This document shows positions 35,901 through 48,625 of a stretch of 64,000 nucleotides of DNA, one piece after another. Within the stretch, counting starts at the first letter, position 1, and each line of letters opens with the position of its first letter. Location: NCBI RefSeq assembly GCF_002127325.2, contig NC_035448.2, forward strand, positions 61,367,751 through 61,431,750, given 5' to 3'. The notes under the pieces are model-generated. The model saw only the letters and a program-made list of their open reading frames with translations. It made no database searches and was not told the DNA's origin. This stretch comes from Helianthus annuus (Eukaryota > Streptophyta > Magnoliopsida > Asterales > Asteraceae). A program made the translations under genes and the position numbers.

Positions 35901-36829
35901 TGTTGATGGATGTTGATGTTAGATGTAAGAGAATGAATGTCTTGGGTGCATTCTTATAAACCAAGTTCCTCTAATATCCTACATACAATATGTCTATTAG
36001 ATATCCAACATTTGGATTAAAATATTCAAGAAAGGCAAGGGTGTGTCTCACCCTTGGAAACCGTCAAGAGGGGGGGGGGGTTTATGGTTGGATTTCAATT
36101 GGATAGTTATGTTCTAGTTAGGTTCCAAAGGTATTAATTAGAGTATTATGTGTGTAGTATAATACAAAGGGTGTTAGGGTGTTCGGGGACCCTAACTAGC
36201 TCATAAAAGTATAAACAATGTTTTTGGCAATATTTTTATGTTCCGGGTAACGTCCGGTTGTTCGGTTGGGTATCGTTCCGTTAAAGTGCTTAATTGTTCC
36301 GTAAAGTGTCTTTTATAATGCTTTTTGTGTCACAATTAATCCCCGACACTTTAGAAGGTATACAGGATCATTTTGTCAAGTTTTTGCATATTACTAGCAT
36401 ATTTAAATGCTGAATTTTATTTAAAAGTGCAGAATTTTGCAGTTAAAGTATGTTTTAGGCACTTCCCGGCACTTTAACTATCACCTAGTGACGCAGTTTT
36501 ACAATCCTCACCTCCCTACACTCCCTACTCGTGTAGTAATCTATTCCCGGCTCATACTAGCCTTAGAGACAATGTCTGTGTAGTGCTGACAATGTCAGCA
36601 TGTTTATTGGGTTATCCGCTCACTGTGCTAATTGTGCTTTTGTGCATCAAGTTTGTCACTATTGTTTGTGTAATGAATGGAGTGACAGTAGTAAAATGTG
36701 ATACATGAGTACGTATGTATCAGTAATCAGTAAGCAGTTAAATCAACAGTTGTAATCAAGCACAGTCATTAAGCACAAATTAAGAAGTAATTAATTGTAT
36801 TGATACCTGTAATTTTTAGGGTTGTCACA
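32944..36829 (-). repeat. 5' LTR of the outer element
   Basis: 3,886 bp, the upstream LTR on the element strand, colinear with 13383-17264. Both copies keep the same short open frames (for example a 124-codon frame at 33525-33151 and 13964-13590). These differ at four residues and look like shared LTR sequence rather than genes. Confidence 0.93.
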
Positions 36830-36834
36830 CTAAC

Positions 36835-37525
36835 ATCTGTTAACCCTTAAGCACTGTTAAAGATTTGTTAAAGGCTAAGCACTGTTATAGCGTGCTTCAA
36901 CAGACCTTATGAGCTGTTGATCATCATCTGTTAAAGATCTTATATTATAGATCTTTTGTTGAATTGTCTAATATCTGTTGGTGCACAACAGAACTTAGGT
37001 TCATTATACATTTTGCTTCATCAGCAGAGCTTTTCTTTAGCAGACTTTTGCTTCAACAGTCTTTGTGTTAACAGACCTTTCGGTTCATCAGCTGAGTTTG
37101 TTTGCCTCATGTGCTGAGGTTGTTTCGTTTAAGTAACAGACTTTTCTTTTAACAGTGGTTGTCTTCAACAGATGTTTTGGTTTGTAAAGTTTAGCGAAAC
37201 AGATGTTGAGTTTGTCCCTTTGGTAGGAGCAGTTTTTAAAACACTGTTATTTGTAATTCCAATTTGTATACTATTTTATTAATTTTGAGTGTTATATTTC
37301 TTTTTGTTGAGTGACCGGGAAATGTAATTGAAAATAGTAATGTTTAGATGCAAAATATAGTAATTTTTACTTAAAAATATAAAAAGGTAAAACCACAGTT
37401 TTGAAAGTATATACTAAGACTATATAACTTCATTCCTAAGTTAGTTTCCATACAAGAAATTTGTCCATCAAACATGTCAACTAAAACATAAATTATCAAG
37501 GCTGAAAAGGTGTTCAAAGCTCATG
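36835..37525 (+). repeat. Helitron spacer with CTGTTAA words, continued
   Basis: After the outer element's target copy CTAAC, the word series seen at 13120-13370 resumes in the same order (AACATCTGTT, AGCACTGTTAAAG, GAGCTGTTGATCATCATC, TATCTGTTGGTGCA). It then diversifies into AACAGACTTTTC and AACAGATGTT words up to about 37210. No gene is present. Confidence 0.6.
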
Positions 37526-38926
37526 TCAACAAACTTCAAAGTGTATTTTATCTCCTCTTACACTTTTTTCTTCGACTATCTCAAACCTCAGCTTTTCCCC
37601 ACAGATATTCCCGTTTCATCCATGATATGCTGCCATTCTGTATGCATCACTAGATGGTTGTTGTCGTCAGGTGTTCTAGGATCTCTCCTAACAACCAGCT
37701 GTACCAAAAAAATCACATGACCAAATGACAGCACAACTTTACGGTAATCATTTAGCTGGTGTTCTCGAACAAAGTTCCTCGGTATTGCCTGTAAAGGAAA
37801 AAATTTTCTTTAGTTATTCATTCAAAATAGCATATACTTCAAGTAATAATAGATAGATCCAAGATTATAAGTAAAATCAACTATATTAAAAGTGGATATG
37901 TAAATACCAAGCGGTGTGTCTGTAAAACATGGTATTCAAACTGTTTTTTATAATGTGGGCGCCTTTTGCGGTGTTCGTGATTGGTACGGCTGCAGTGATG
38001 TTTTGTCTCTCCGTGAAGTGCAATCCCATCTTTGTTAAAAACCTTCACAGTAAAGTTAAAGTCGTCTTCAGGAGTACTTCCCATCCATTGAAACAGCAGT
38101 TGGCAGCTTTCCTCAATATCATTTTCGAAGCAAAAAGTTGTCCATCCTGGTCCCATAAAACCAGCAGCTAATCCCTTTTTGTTTTCAGGAGAGAAAACAT
38201 AATGGACATCAACTTTACTACTCTGCTTTGGTCCATGTACTTCGGCAACCAAGTTATCAATTTTTAATCTCCTTTGCGACAACAGCTTCAGCAAATCTTG
38301 TGGTAAATGCTATAATTTTCATAAATTTTAGAAATGTCATATTAGATTTTATATAGGATACAAAATATAAATTAGAATTTTTGGTAACAGTTCAAAAGAT
38401 ACACTAGCAATATATAAAAATAAGTAGGAATTTTTAACCTGCTTGCAGTATGTTTCTTCTTCAGCCTGTATCAAGCATCCATGAACATAATCTTTGTTCG
38501 GCCCATCTTTTCTAATCTCCAATCCCTCATTGTCCAAAACATTTATCTCAAATTTTGCTTGCTTCAATTTTTTTTAAACACAGCCTGTCTATGTTTTTAT
38601 TTCTATAAGTTTCAACGAACCGGGTCCATTCTGTCCCGTTTATCCTCTTACTTTTATGACCGACGCTCTGTACTGCAATCTTATACTTAAAACCCGTATA
38701 TTCAACCAACTTTATTACTTCACACTTTCTTGGTAATTGGTTAGCCATTATCTTTGGAAGTATCTATGTATATAAAATACACAATATTTAATATATCTTT
38801 AATTATATAAATACAGTTTTTAGCATACAATTGTGATTTGAGCTAATTTGTTCTAAGAATATAGCTTACCAATCCCTCATTTAGGTTTGCTAATTGAGAG
38901 ACGTTGATAATTATCATAAACTCCAT
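37526..38926 (-). pseudogene. B3-domain (REM-like) DNA-binding protein, broken by two 1-nt indels
   Basis: Minus-strand exons are 38926-38870 (short leader, MEFMIIINVSQLAN), 38763-38439, 38309-37908 and 37788-37526, with GT-AG introns all in phase 0. Exon 2 carries a first B3-like domain (ILPKIMANQLPRKCEVIKLV then GTEWTRFVETY), exon 3 a second divergent one (HLPQDLLKLLSQRRLK) and exon 4 a third (AIPRNFVREHQLNDYRKVVL then TEWQHIMDETGIS). An A8 run near 38567-38574 has one base too many, shifting frame in exon 2. Near 37591-37594 one base is missing, giving TGA at 37588-37590. B3 proteins bind DNA in the nucleus. The exon plan resembles the intact B3 gene facing it, suggesting inverted duplication. 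A sequencing error in the A-run cannot be excluded. Confidence 0.65.
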
Positions 38927-40226
38927 CTGAAAGTAAAAAAAATACAATAACAGTTAAATACTATAATATAAAATCAATTGTATCTGAAAAGTATTCTATT
39001 TAAGGTATAAAAAAATATCCAACACTGTCTATGACCAAACTTATATGTTGTGTGTTTCAATATGGTCCCTACAACCAACAATATGAATCTAACACTGTGT
39101 ACTTAAATGGAATGAATCAAAATGTAACTAAATTGGTTGATATAAATCTTATTATAAAATAAAGAAAATAAGTTCATATAAGTTTATCTATTTTAACATC
39201 AGTAGATTATGATTTTGATGTTTATATAATTTGAAATGAGGAAACTGAAAGGAACATGTTAAAGCATACCTATAAAATACACAAGAGAACAAAAAAAAAA
39301 AAAATTACCCGATCTAAAACTTCAAAATTCAAAGTCGTCAAGTCTGAGGAAGAAGAAATTGTAGAGTTTTTTCGCCGGAGAAGAAGAGGTGAGATTGTAT
39401 TGGGATTGTTGAAAATAAGATATTTATCTATTAACTTCTAATTGTTTATTTATTTAACTTATAATAATCTTTAATATCGGGATTTAAAAACTATTTTTTA
39501 ATTATATAAATATAAATATATTAAATTAATAGATAAGTTTTTCGTATTTACCAATATAAATTTATATTCAAACAGTGGTTATTGCTGTCTAAAAATTGCG
39601 ATGTTTCAATGTAAAAGGGGGTAAAGTATAAATTTTACAAAATTTAATTTCAACCAACCAGTGTAAATGTAACATCTGTATTAACTCCATTTAATATACT
39701 TTTCAACTCTATTATTGAATATAAGCTCCAGAAAAGATATTCGGAAGTTTTCTCAAATAACTTTCTTATCAAAATCGGTAAGGTTCTATTCCATATTATA
39801 GATTACATGCTATAAAATCAAGTATTGTTTTTTTTTTTGAATTTATTGTTTGTATTATATATGTTAGATTAATCATTATTTGATGTTATGAGTATGTGTT
39901 TGTCACTGATGGCGTTTCATATTCTCTCTTGAAGCAAATAATAGTTTCTGTAATCAGGTGTATTTTTATTGATTAAGTACTGCATTAACTTAAATGAAGT
40001 TACTGATAGCATTCTCTGTCACAATTTGTGCATGCATCTTCGTGATGTTGTCTTCTACATTACGATTGATAAATCAACTATATAATTTTCTAAAACGTTC
40101 ATTTGCTTAATTGTTGTGAGAGATGATGATTTTCGTTTTGTGCTTTGTTTTTATAATACCTTAAGTGTGTGAATATACCACTTGATTTTTATAATAACTT
40201 GTAAGTTTAATTGTTTATTTGCAGAT
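38927..40226. other. 1.3-kb spacer between divergent B3 genes
   Basis: This AT-rich interval lies between two head-to-head B3 genes and should contain both promoters and 5' leaders. In both genes a splice acceptor (CTTTCAG, TTTGCAG) directly precedes or nearly touches the first ATG, so each probably has a 5' UTR intron within this spacer. A small open frame at 39256-39441 is not supported. Confidence 0.5.
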
Positions 40227-42435
40227 ATGAATCTATCCAATCAAACACCATCCTTTTTACAATTCCTTAATGAAGATGATATTATATTTTTGGTATGTTT
40301 TTTAACTTTCTTGCTACTATTAGGAATCTACGTTAATTTTTGATGTAAGATGTTTGTTAAATACTGTTGCAGAATATACCACTTGATTTTCAGACTCTGT
40401 TGTGGGGCAAGGAGGTCCCGTATGGACGACTCGTAGAGTTAGTTGATGGTGACAAATCATGGTTAGTACGAGTAAAGAAGAGAGATGATCATTGTATATT
40501 TACATATGGATGGACAAAGTTTGTTAGAGATTGTTGTTTGAAAACGAAAGATGCTGTATTGGTGAAAGCTATTGGACATTTGTCATTCGTTGTCTCATGT
40601 TTTAAAGAAAAATTGTACGAGAACTCTTACATTTCAGCAAATATTAGCCCTGAAGTTGGAATGACTGTAAGTAACGATATATTATTTCGTTACTTACTCT
40701 AAATATTTTATGCTATCTCAACAGCTTGCTAACATCTATTTGCCCTTTTAACGTCTGTTTCCTTATAATCTTAACATCTGTTGACTAACCTTTTTAACTT
40801 CTGTTGACTAAGTCTTTTAACCTCGGTTGACTAACATCTGATATTTAAGATCTGTCCACGTTGCAACATCTGCTGGACATAATGGATGACAGTTGTTACG
40901 TAACCTCTGTTGGATAGCAACAGAGGTATGTAATAGTTGATAGCCAAACAGTGGTTAGGTTGTGTGTAAATACTGTAACTACTGTTGACTAACCCTGTTG
41001 AGTAATTCTCATTTTAAATTTTGTTGACTAATCCGTTGTAACTTCTGTTGCTCAATAGTTCATATCAAATTTGCAATTCTGCGCTAAATATTCCTTTGCT
41101 TATTCTATAGCTAATTGCTGACAAATTTTGGAAACAATTCTATGGTAAAAATTACGAGTATGGGATGGTAACTATCTATGTTGGCGAAAGGTTTTGGAAT
41201 GTGATGATGAAAGGATGGATTGATGGATGCGGATTTACTGATGGATGGTCAAAGTTGATTGAAGAAGTTCCCATACCAGTTGAATCTTGGTTGATTTTCA
41301 CCATGATTGCATCTAAAACATTTGTGCTTTCCGTTTTTCATTCCGAGACTAGAACTGAGGTTTCTTTCAAGAAGGCTGATGTAGTTGTTTTGGATTCAGT
41401 TTATGGAGATGATGGATTTGATTTATTGGCTGCGGTATAAAATTTTGATGATATAATACATTGTTTGATAACATGACGGTGATAAGTGACTTTTATTATA
41501 TTATGCTAATAACTTTTGAAATCTCATTTTGTAGGTTAAACACAAACAGCTTTTGGATTCCGGGGAAGTTGCTTTGGATGATGAGGATGCTGGAGCTTTG
41601 GTTGGTAATCATAAGCAACTTACGAGTTTTGAGGATATTTTTAATGTATATATACACATGTAATATTTTTATATTATTATGATTTAAAATATGGTTTCTT
41701 ATATATGATTCTTTTTATAAATATAGTTTGCTGATGATGGGCTATTTGACTCAAAGATTGCGTGTCTGGTTGATAAGTCAGATGTTAAAAATGCTGTAAA
41801 TTTATAATTTTCTACGCATATATTTTATTGTATTATAAGTATAAGAAGATTTTTTTTTTAAATTTTGTTGTAGGCTGAAGATCATTCTGTAAAAATAGCT
41901 GATGATGTTAACGATCGTCAACGACAGTCTAAAGATTTTCCTGTTCGTGATATTTCTGCTTCTTCAAGTGTTGATAGACCATGTAAAGTTCGAAAGGTCC
42001 ATTTAGTATCATCCACTTCAGAATCAGTCTTACACTTCACCACACATGCTGAAGACAGACTTGTAAGCTTTTGCAGTCATTGCTTTGTATCGTTATTTCA
42101 ATAACTTCAGTTATATATCAATATTTATAAAATTCATGGTTCAATTTTCTGTTTTTTAGCAACTGCCATCAGATGTATCTTCTGCGTTGGATCTGCATAC
42201 TGATAATCCTAAGCCTATCAAGATCCAGAATCTTAAATGTGAAGTCCAGGAATTGTTTACAACATCTCAAAAAACCAATACTGGATTCAACTATGCTGTT
42301 ATTGGATGGTCTTCTTATCTGAAATCTTGCAATATTGCTTTTGGTGATGAACTTTCGTTAGAGTTTCACAAGTCTACTCAATTGCTGAAGTTAAAAAAAG
42401 TTGTGCATATCGTGACAAAGATAAAGTCCTCTTAG
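40227..42435 (+). CDS. Three-B3-domain (REM-like) DNA-binding protein, 7 exons, 442 aa
   Basis: Exons are 40227-40292, 40373-40666, 41111-41434, 41535-41645, 41727-41795, 41874-42062 and 42160-42435. Every intron is GT-AG and phase 0, with no stop or shift. Residues about 23-105 form a B3 domain (IPLDFQTLLWGKEVPYGRLV, IFTYGWTKFVRDCCLKTKD). Residues about 121-205 form a second (ADKFWKQFYGKNYEYGMV, GFTDGWSKLIEE), and residues about 363-440 a third (YAVIGWSSYLKSCNIAFGDE). An acidic, Ser-rich linker lies between. B3 proteins of the REM group are plant nuclear DNA-binding factors, and the target here is unknown. The gene sits inside the putative Helitron opposite a broken B3 gene, and intron 2 holds CTGTTGACTAA words shared with the Helitron flanks. 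An intact frame across seven exons implies recent capture or selection. Confidence 0.75.
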
Positions 42436-42775
42436 TTTCATGTCATGATTGTTTGTGGTTGTACATTTGGTTCGTTACTGGTACTAATTTTGCTTCTTAG
42501 ACATGTTCTATATGTAGTTATGTCTATAAACAAGTTTCATTGTCAATGGGTAGGTGCTACTTTTTTTTTGTGGATAGTACAATGGAAATACTCATATGTA
42601 TGTTATATATTAACTGATGATGCTTTTAGCTATAATAGATACTTTTTTTTTGTGGATAGTACAATGGAAATACTCATAGATGTCTTTTAGCTATAATAGA
42701 TAACACGTTTTGGTACAATATCTACACATATGTATATGTTCTATCAATATCTGTTTATCTATCCATCTGGCAAGC
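42436..42775 (+). repeat. B3 gene 3' flank with 82-bp tandem duplication
   Basis: From 42559 a unit starting ACTTTTTTTTTGTGGATAGT and ending in TTTAGCTATAATAGAT occurs twice in tandem, the second copy starting at 42641. TATCTATCCATCTGG just before the next element recurs beyond it at 52793 and 53380. The third retroelement starts 341 bp after the stop codon. Confidence 0.7.
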
Positions 42776-45525
42776 TGTCACACCCCCAAATTACCACCTA
42801 GGGAGTGTCCCTGTTAGGCGTGTGACGACTAGCAATGAGCCACCAATTACATTGAATCACAAGTTTGAAATAAAATTCCATCATTTAATGATACTGAAAT
42901 CCCAAACATAAGTTGTTCAAAACCATAAGTTCAGCGGAAGCATTAACGTATCACAAAGTATAAGTTTCACACAACCAAAGTAAGTAAATGTTTGTTAAAT
43001 AACTCAGCAATGCAACCATGACCACTCTCGCCCTCCAGCCAGCAAGTTCCTGCGTTCCAAGTACCTAAGGACCTGCGAGCATGTAACACGTGTATCAGAC
43101 AAAGCTGGCGAGTTCACAGTTTTAGAAAACGTTTGTTACCCGTTGTATGTAAAACAGTTCAATAACCAATGCAAGTAATATTGTTAATATCTCATTTCCG
43201 AACAATGACGGCTCCTGAAATACACGACTGCCCTTCCCACGTACTCCTATCTAGTACTGGGCCAGACTGGGTCATTAGTTCACCTCCGTCCTCTACAGGC
43301 ACGAGGTGAGGGTGCCAAACCTAAGTAGCGCTACTAACTAATACCCGATGAGGGACTTACAAAAGATGATAGGTGAGAATATTAACCAATATACTCGTTT
43401 TTACCCAAAGACTCATCCCCCCATGGGATACCCACTGACTGTCCCCAACCACTGGGACGCATGCTCGAATGTAGTGAACTCACCTTTGGTTGCTCGGTAG
43501 ATTTGATTTCTTGTTCGTATTAAATCAAGTGTATCCTATTCCACATATTGACCACAGTTAGGACTACGTTCAGTATCTAACACCAACTCACCACATACGT
43601 TTATCATGCATTTTCATTGAAACCCACGTATCAACATCAACGATTTAACATGCAACCCTTACACAACAATGCCGTTTATCAATCAACACTTGGCGAGACA
43701 CACTCTATATCCTATAATACACACAAGTTTCATTTAAACAATTAACTAAAAGGGCTCGCCTGTACCATGTTTTCATTCCATTAACCCTCACGTCTACCCA
43801 ACAAGCCCATCGGCCCACGTATACATCTCGGTCCCCTCCCTCCTTATTGTGGCCCAACTTTTAAATAAGGCAGCCCATTTGAACTGATGTATACGGCCAA
43901 GTTTAGTAGGTTGTACAAAAGTTGTGTTCAACCATTAAAGGGTGACCCCACCCCATCTATTCGATTATGTACAGTCATAAGTGATTAGTTTGCAATTTGC
44001 ATTCACATGCCCCCTATTTCCTGACACACATATGTTCACATAATGATCCATCACATCCCTGTCAATATGTCCCCTCAATTTACTTACACAATATTACTAA
44101 CTTTTGACTTTCCTGACATTTCTACCAAGTTGTGCACATGACATGGTTTGTTCAAGTACAAATACACATGGCCGCCAATTCTAAATTCACATATATCAAC
44201 AACAGTTAGCATCTATCTTCTCACATAATAAAGTAATCGATATTCATGCCTTATCATACAATTTTCATGCATTCATGATTTAATTATGTAGCATGCCAAC
44301 TATTTCACAAAAACCAAGACGTACAGACACTATCTTTACAAGTCACCCAAGAACAAGCATTTATTGAACAATCAATCAGTAACTAGTATGGCATAGATTT
44401 TACTAACCCAGATGATATCTCACGAGAGGGGGATCTGGTCTTCGCCGTCGCTCAACAGGAATGAAGTAGGGGTAGGGTTTGTAGAATATCACGTAAATAT
44501 AATCATTATGAGAGTGTTGGGGCGGTTTGGGCCTTGACCGACTAGTGGGTTGTTTCTTTATAATAATAATATGGGTCTCTAAATAATAGTTAACAAATCA
44601 CCTGCCATTTGCTGTTACTTAGGTCCAATCAAAACAATCTATATTTTTCTATTACTGGACCACAATAATCGGATGTTCCCAGTTCATAAGGAAGGCCATG
44701 TTTGTGAGCACATGCAACCCACTATCCATCCTCATAAAATGTGTTGTCCAACCCAGGTGTGCGGCCCATTGCACCAATTATGTTAGTCCAAGAATGATAC
44801 TAAACCCTCTTACAAATGCCGGCTACACACCCATAATATAAATTCAGTATTTTATTTCTATAGGGCCACCGATCACGCACATGTATTGATTCCGGTAATT
44901 ATAGTGATCACATGAAATATTACACGGGCTGCAATCTCAACTCATTACATGGCTACCGGTTTCGATAAGAGATCCCACTATCATTTATGCATACAAATCC
45001 GACCTTGTAACGATGTTCTATACTCTCACACATACATCACAAAGCAACCAAATAATAATGACCGAAAAGAATCATGTTACGTACATTAACGGTGTCACGC
45101 AAGACTTATCAAATATATATCGTGTCGAAGAAACATGATCATTGCCGGCTAGTATTCTACAAGCTTGAATGACAATGCTATCTATTTAAACATTCATTCA
45201 ATACCCTATCACTACCACTGCTCGAACATCCTAATCGAACAACATTAGACATTCAACATATATGTAGGGAAATAGGTACGTACATTTGTATTATAAGGCC
45301 AATATTTGGGCCGGGTTTGAAACTTATGCTCATGGGTTCCTTTATCAAACAAACGCATGTATTTTGTGGCCCAATAAACTCACATATGTAATTTTACCAA
45401 GACTACCGAAAACGTTGCATAGAAACATATAAGCACAGATACAAGTACGGTACGTCAGAGGGAAATAATGAACGGTTAGAATAGTTATAATCACGCTACT
45501 AACCTTGGAAGTTCGGGTTGTCACA
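42776..45525 (-). repeat. 3' LTR of the third element
   Basis: 2,750 bp with plus-strand ends TGTCACACCCCC and GGTTGTCACA. The four differences that I saw from the other LTR lie near 43189, 43315, 43937 and 44645, all single bases. Confidence 0.93.
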
Positions 45526-45670
45526 TCATCCCCAACTTGAAAGAAATTTCGTCCCGAAATTTGATAAGCAAATCCCACATGAGTGAAGTAATAAATTAAG
45601 ATAAATGCGGATTTTCCTCAGGTGCCACATCATCCCCAACTTGAAAGGGAATTTCGTCCCGAAATTCGCC
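45526..45670 (-). other. Polypurine tract, present in two copies
   Basis: On the minus strand CAAGTTGGGGATGA abuts the LTR (45526-45539), preceded by AAATTTCGGGACGAAATTTC. A second copy of the same block, including GTGCCACATCATCCCCAAC, lies at 45620-45665, about 100 bp inside. The duplication may have come from slippage or from an earlier LTR-end duplication. Confidence 0.75.
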
Positions 45671-45933
45671 AATGATATCCGAAGTTGATACAACCGTTTG
45701 AACATTTGAGGGGACTAGAGCTTACTCCGATCCGGTCCACGTCTTGAGTTCCAACGAACTCTCACGATTGGAATTCGACTATGCTAACGAATCTTGATGT
45801 CCTACTCCATGATTTCAGTAGATTCCTCAACAACTACAACGTGTCATTAACCTCAGACTCTAATAAGGGTATCACAAGCGTTTTATCGGGCAAACACTGC
45901 CTTATATTCGAGACATAAATGATGTTATGCGTG

Positions 45934-48625
45934 TCACCCAAATTCGTCGGGTAACTCGAGTTTGTAGACGGCGTGACCAATTCTTTCCAGAATTCTGAAT
46001 AACACAACGTTACGTAAATTAAGCTTGCCACGCTTCCCAAGCGTACCACACTCTCCCAGGGCGAGATTTTCAACATGATAAAGTCGCCTATAGCGAGCTC
46101 CTAGTGTTTCCCTAAGCTTATCATCTTTCCTGACGGCCACTCGCGTCCGCCAACCGATTTCCGATCCAAACAATCTTCTCAAGAGTTTCGAATAGAAGTC
46201 CTGGACCTGCGATTAGATTGTCACCCACCTTAATTCAACAAGGAGATGAGCGTTAATGTCCATGAAATGCCTTAAACAGAGCTGTCTAAATTCTAGAATG
46301 GTAACTGCTACAGTAGAACTCAACCCAAGGTAAATGTCCTTTTATTCTTACTAAAGTCAATCACGCACATGCTCGCAGCATGTCTTCGAGTGTCAGGATG
46401 ATTCGTTACTCTGTCTGGTTGTCCTACAGTGATAAGCAATGCTCATGCCTAGACGTAAGCCAAGGGTGTAGTGTATTGATTGTCATAAATCAGGTATAAC
46501 TCAAAATCAAAGGTAGCAGAAGTTGGCACCTCGTGCCTAAAACCGCCTCTCTCAAAGGAACATTCACAACCCCGAAGACTCGTCTGTTTCCTTGATTGCG
46601 AGATAGTGTGCTGGTAACGCGAGACAATCAACGATCACACAGGTGATACTTGTTCCGTTTCGAGTTGTAAGTAGATTAGCGACAGAATCCATGTCAGTCT
46701 GTTCTCATTTCCATGCGGGTATTACTGGTTGCTGATAATTCACTTTGACTTTCCCACAAGTCAATTATCATTCACATATATAGCTAGGTGGGCCTTCACG
46801 CCCAATCACTAGTACGAGATTCATAGACCCTAACATCTCCCATCAAACTCAGACGACTGGAATATTAAGGTCGGTGTGCTTTGCTCAACACAAATTCCCT
46901 AAAGTTGCCGTATAACGAGACCCACGTTCGTTCCACGAGGTAGCAAATATCGTCCGACCTGCCAAAGGTTGCTTCCCCATGCCCCACATGGGTTTAACTT
47001 GTAATTTCTCTTCCTTCAGTTCTCCAGTTTGAACAGAGCGGGTCTAATCAGGTAAGTTAGAGTCGATAGTGAACTGCAAACTCATACACACTTAGGGTCC
47101 GTAGTCGAATTCATTCGAAGGTTCCATCCAGCGAGGCCATCATTTGATTAGCTCTTTCAAAACCAGGGCACACGAGAGGCTTTTGTGGTCGATCTAAGTA
47201 GTGCATTTGGTATCGCCCAAGAAACGCCTCCACTTTGATTCCAAGAACTATGTCTTCCACCGCCAGTTGTGACTCGTGCAATTCTTCTTGTAAGTCCGCT
47301 ACGTAGGCTATCACCTTCTCGTGTTGCATCGACGTATAACTGAGACTCTGATTCGAACCATCATGATATACCACTAAATCACCCGCACCCTCGGGTAAGG
47401 ACGATGTTTAGTGTGTTGTAGTGTTTGGATCGGAAGCTGAAAAGACGTTCTCCCATTTTGTATCTCACGAATGCACAATACCCTGCTATGCCAAGGAAGT
47501 TAAAGCTGCACTATCTTCGAAAATCCCCTGACGAATCTGCGATAGTATCAAGCGAAACCAAGAAATTGCTATATCCCCAAAGGAATCTTTGGCGTCGATC
47601 AGTTTCTAACCCAATGGATCTTAGCGAGATCCACGTGTACTCCCATTTCGTTGATTATATGACTATAAGGTACCTCTCGAATCCAGAAATTACATCAAAT
47701 CAAGATTCCACGCGAAGTGGCTCCTCCCTTAGGAGCTCTAAAATAAGGTGCGAATGCCGCCCATGATGTTCCTTCCCCCTAGAAATGTCCCAAAACGTCA
47801 TCAATAAACACGATCGATTCATTTGGTCCATAGAGCGGCTGGTGTGTCGATTAACTCCAGTCGCACTGGTCGCATTGCGTTCGATATGCCGTTGTGGAAA
47901 CATTCCACCTTGGAATTCCATCTGATGGTAGTTCGTTCGTTAGTCATCCCTTGAATAGGAGCTTAACCCTCGCAGTTGGTCAATCGGCTGTCAATACATG
48001 GTCAAGGCGAACGGTTCTAGACTGTCGCCTTGTTCTTAATAATCTGCACACATACGAAAAGGCTTATCTTCATGAATATAATTGGCGCTCCCCAAACCGA
48101 AAAGCTGGGTCCGATAAAACTCCTGTCCAACAGCTCTTGGGGTTGATTCGATAACTCCTGTAAGTCTCCTGGCGCAAGACGATAAGGAGCACGAACGATT
48201 GAGGCTGCTCCTGGCATGAGGTCGTTTTGAAATTCTACCTGGCGTTGTGGAGGTAAACCTGATAATTCTTCCGGTAGCACATAGGGAGAAATCATGGACA
48301 ATTTGATGGATCCTCGATCCTCTTTTCCGTAGCCTAACACAGCGGGGTAATCCTTCCGTGGGCACTTCCAGCCTTCATTGCTGAACTGATGCTAACCTCT
48401 GCACCAGTCGTATACTTTATGACAGACGACCACTTTCTCCTCACATGGTTTGTCTACACGATATCTGGCTAACCAATCCACACTGACCCCTGCATCAAAA
48501 CTATCAAGAGTTTTAGAAGGTCGATGTCGTACACTTGTCCCACAAGGTCGAGTTTGCATCCCAACAAACACATGTAGTTTCAATTGACTTGACATCAGCC
48601 GATTCCACCACAGGTTCAGATTCAA
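45934..48625 (-). pseudogene. Scattered remnants of Ty3/gypsy pol, third element
   Basis: Minus-strand order is preserved. The protease end is at about 48490-48450 (FDAGVSVDWLARYRVDK). The RT start is at 48290-48050 ([16 protein letters not shown], then [16 protein letters not shown] and [13 protein letters not shown]). RNase H is at 47374-47250 (QHEKVIAYVADLQEELHESQ), and the integrase C-terminus at 46050-45934 (FRILERIGHAVYKLELP). Each piece is substituted and out of frame with the next, and the catalytic RT and integrase cores are missing. It cannot encode its own enzymes. Confidence 0.75.

Larger units (their letters stand above)
13383..36829 (-). mobile_element. Outer Ty3/gypsy LTR retrotransposon, minus strand, nested host of another element
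   Basis: Two direct copies of a 3.88-kb LTR (13383-17264 and 32944-36829) bound the element, which starts and ends TG...CA. CTAAC is duplicated outside at 13378-13382 and 36830-36834. The PBS, gag and PPT all read on the minus strand. About 6.5 kb of internal DNA remains after removing the inner element (21470-30669). gag is recognisable, but pol is reduced to short protease/RT-start fragments, so the element cannot move alone. I counted about 13 differences in the first 500 bp of LTR alignment, so it is not recent. Confidence 0.93.
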
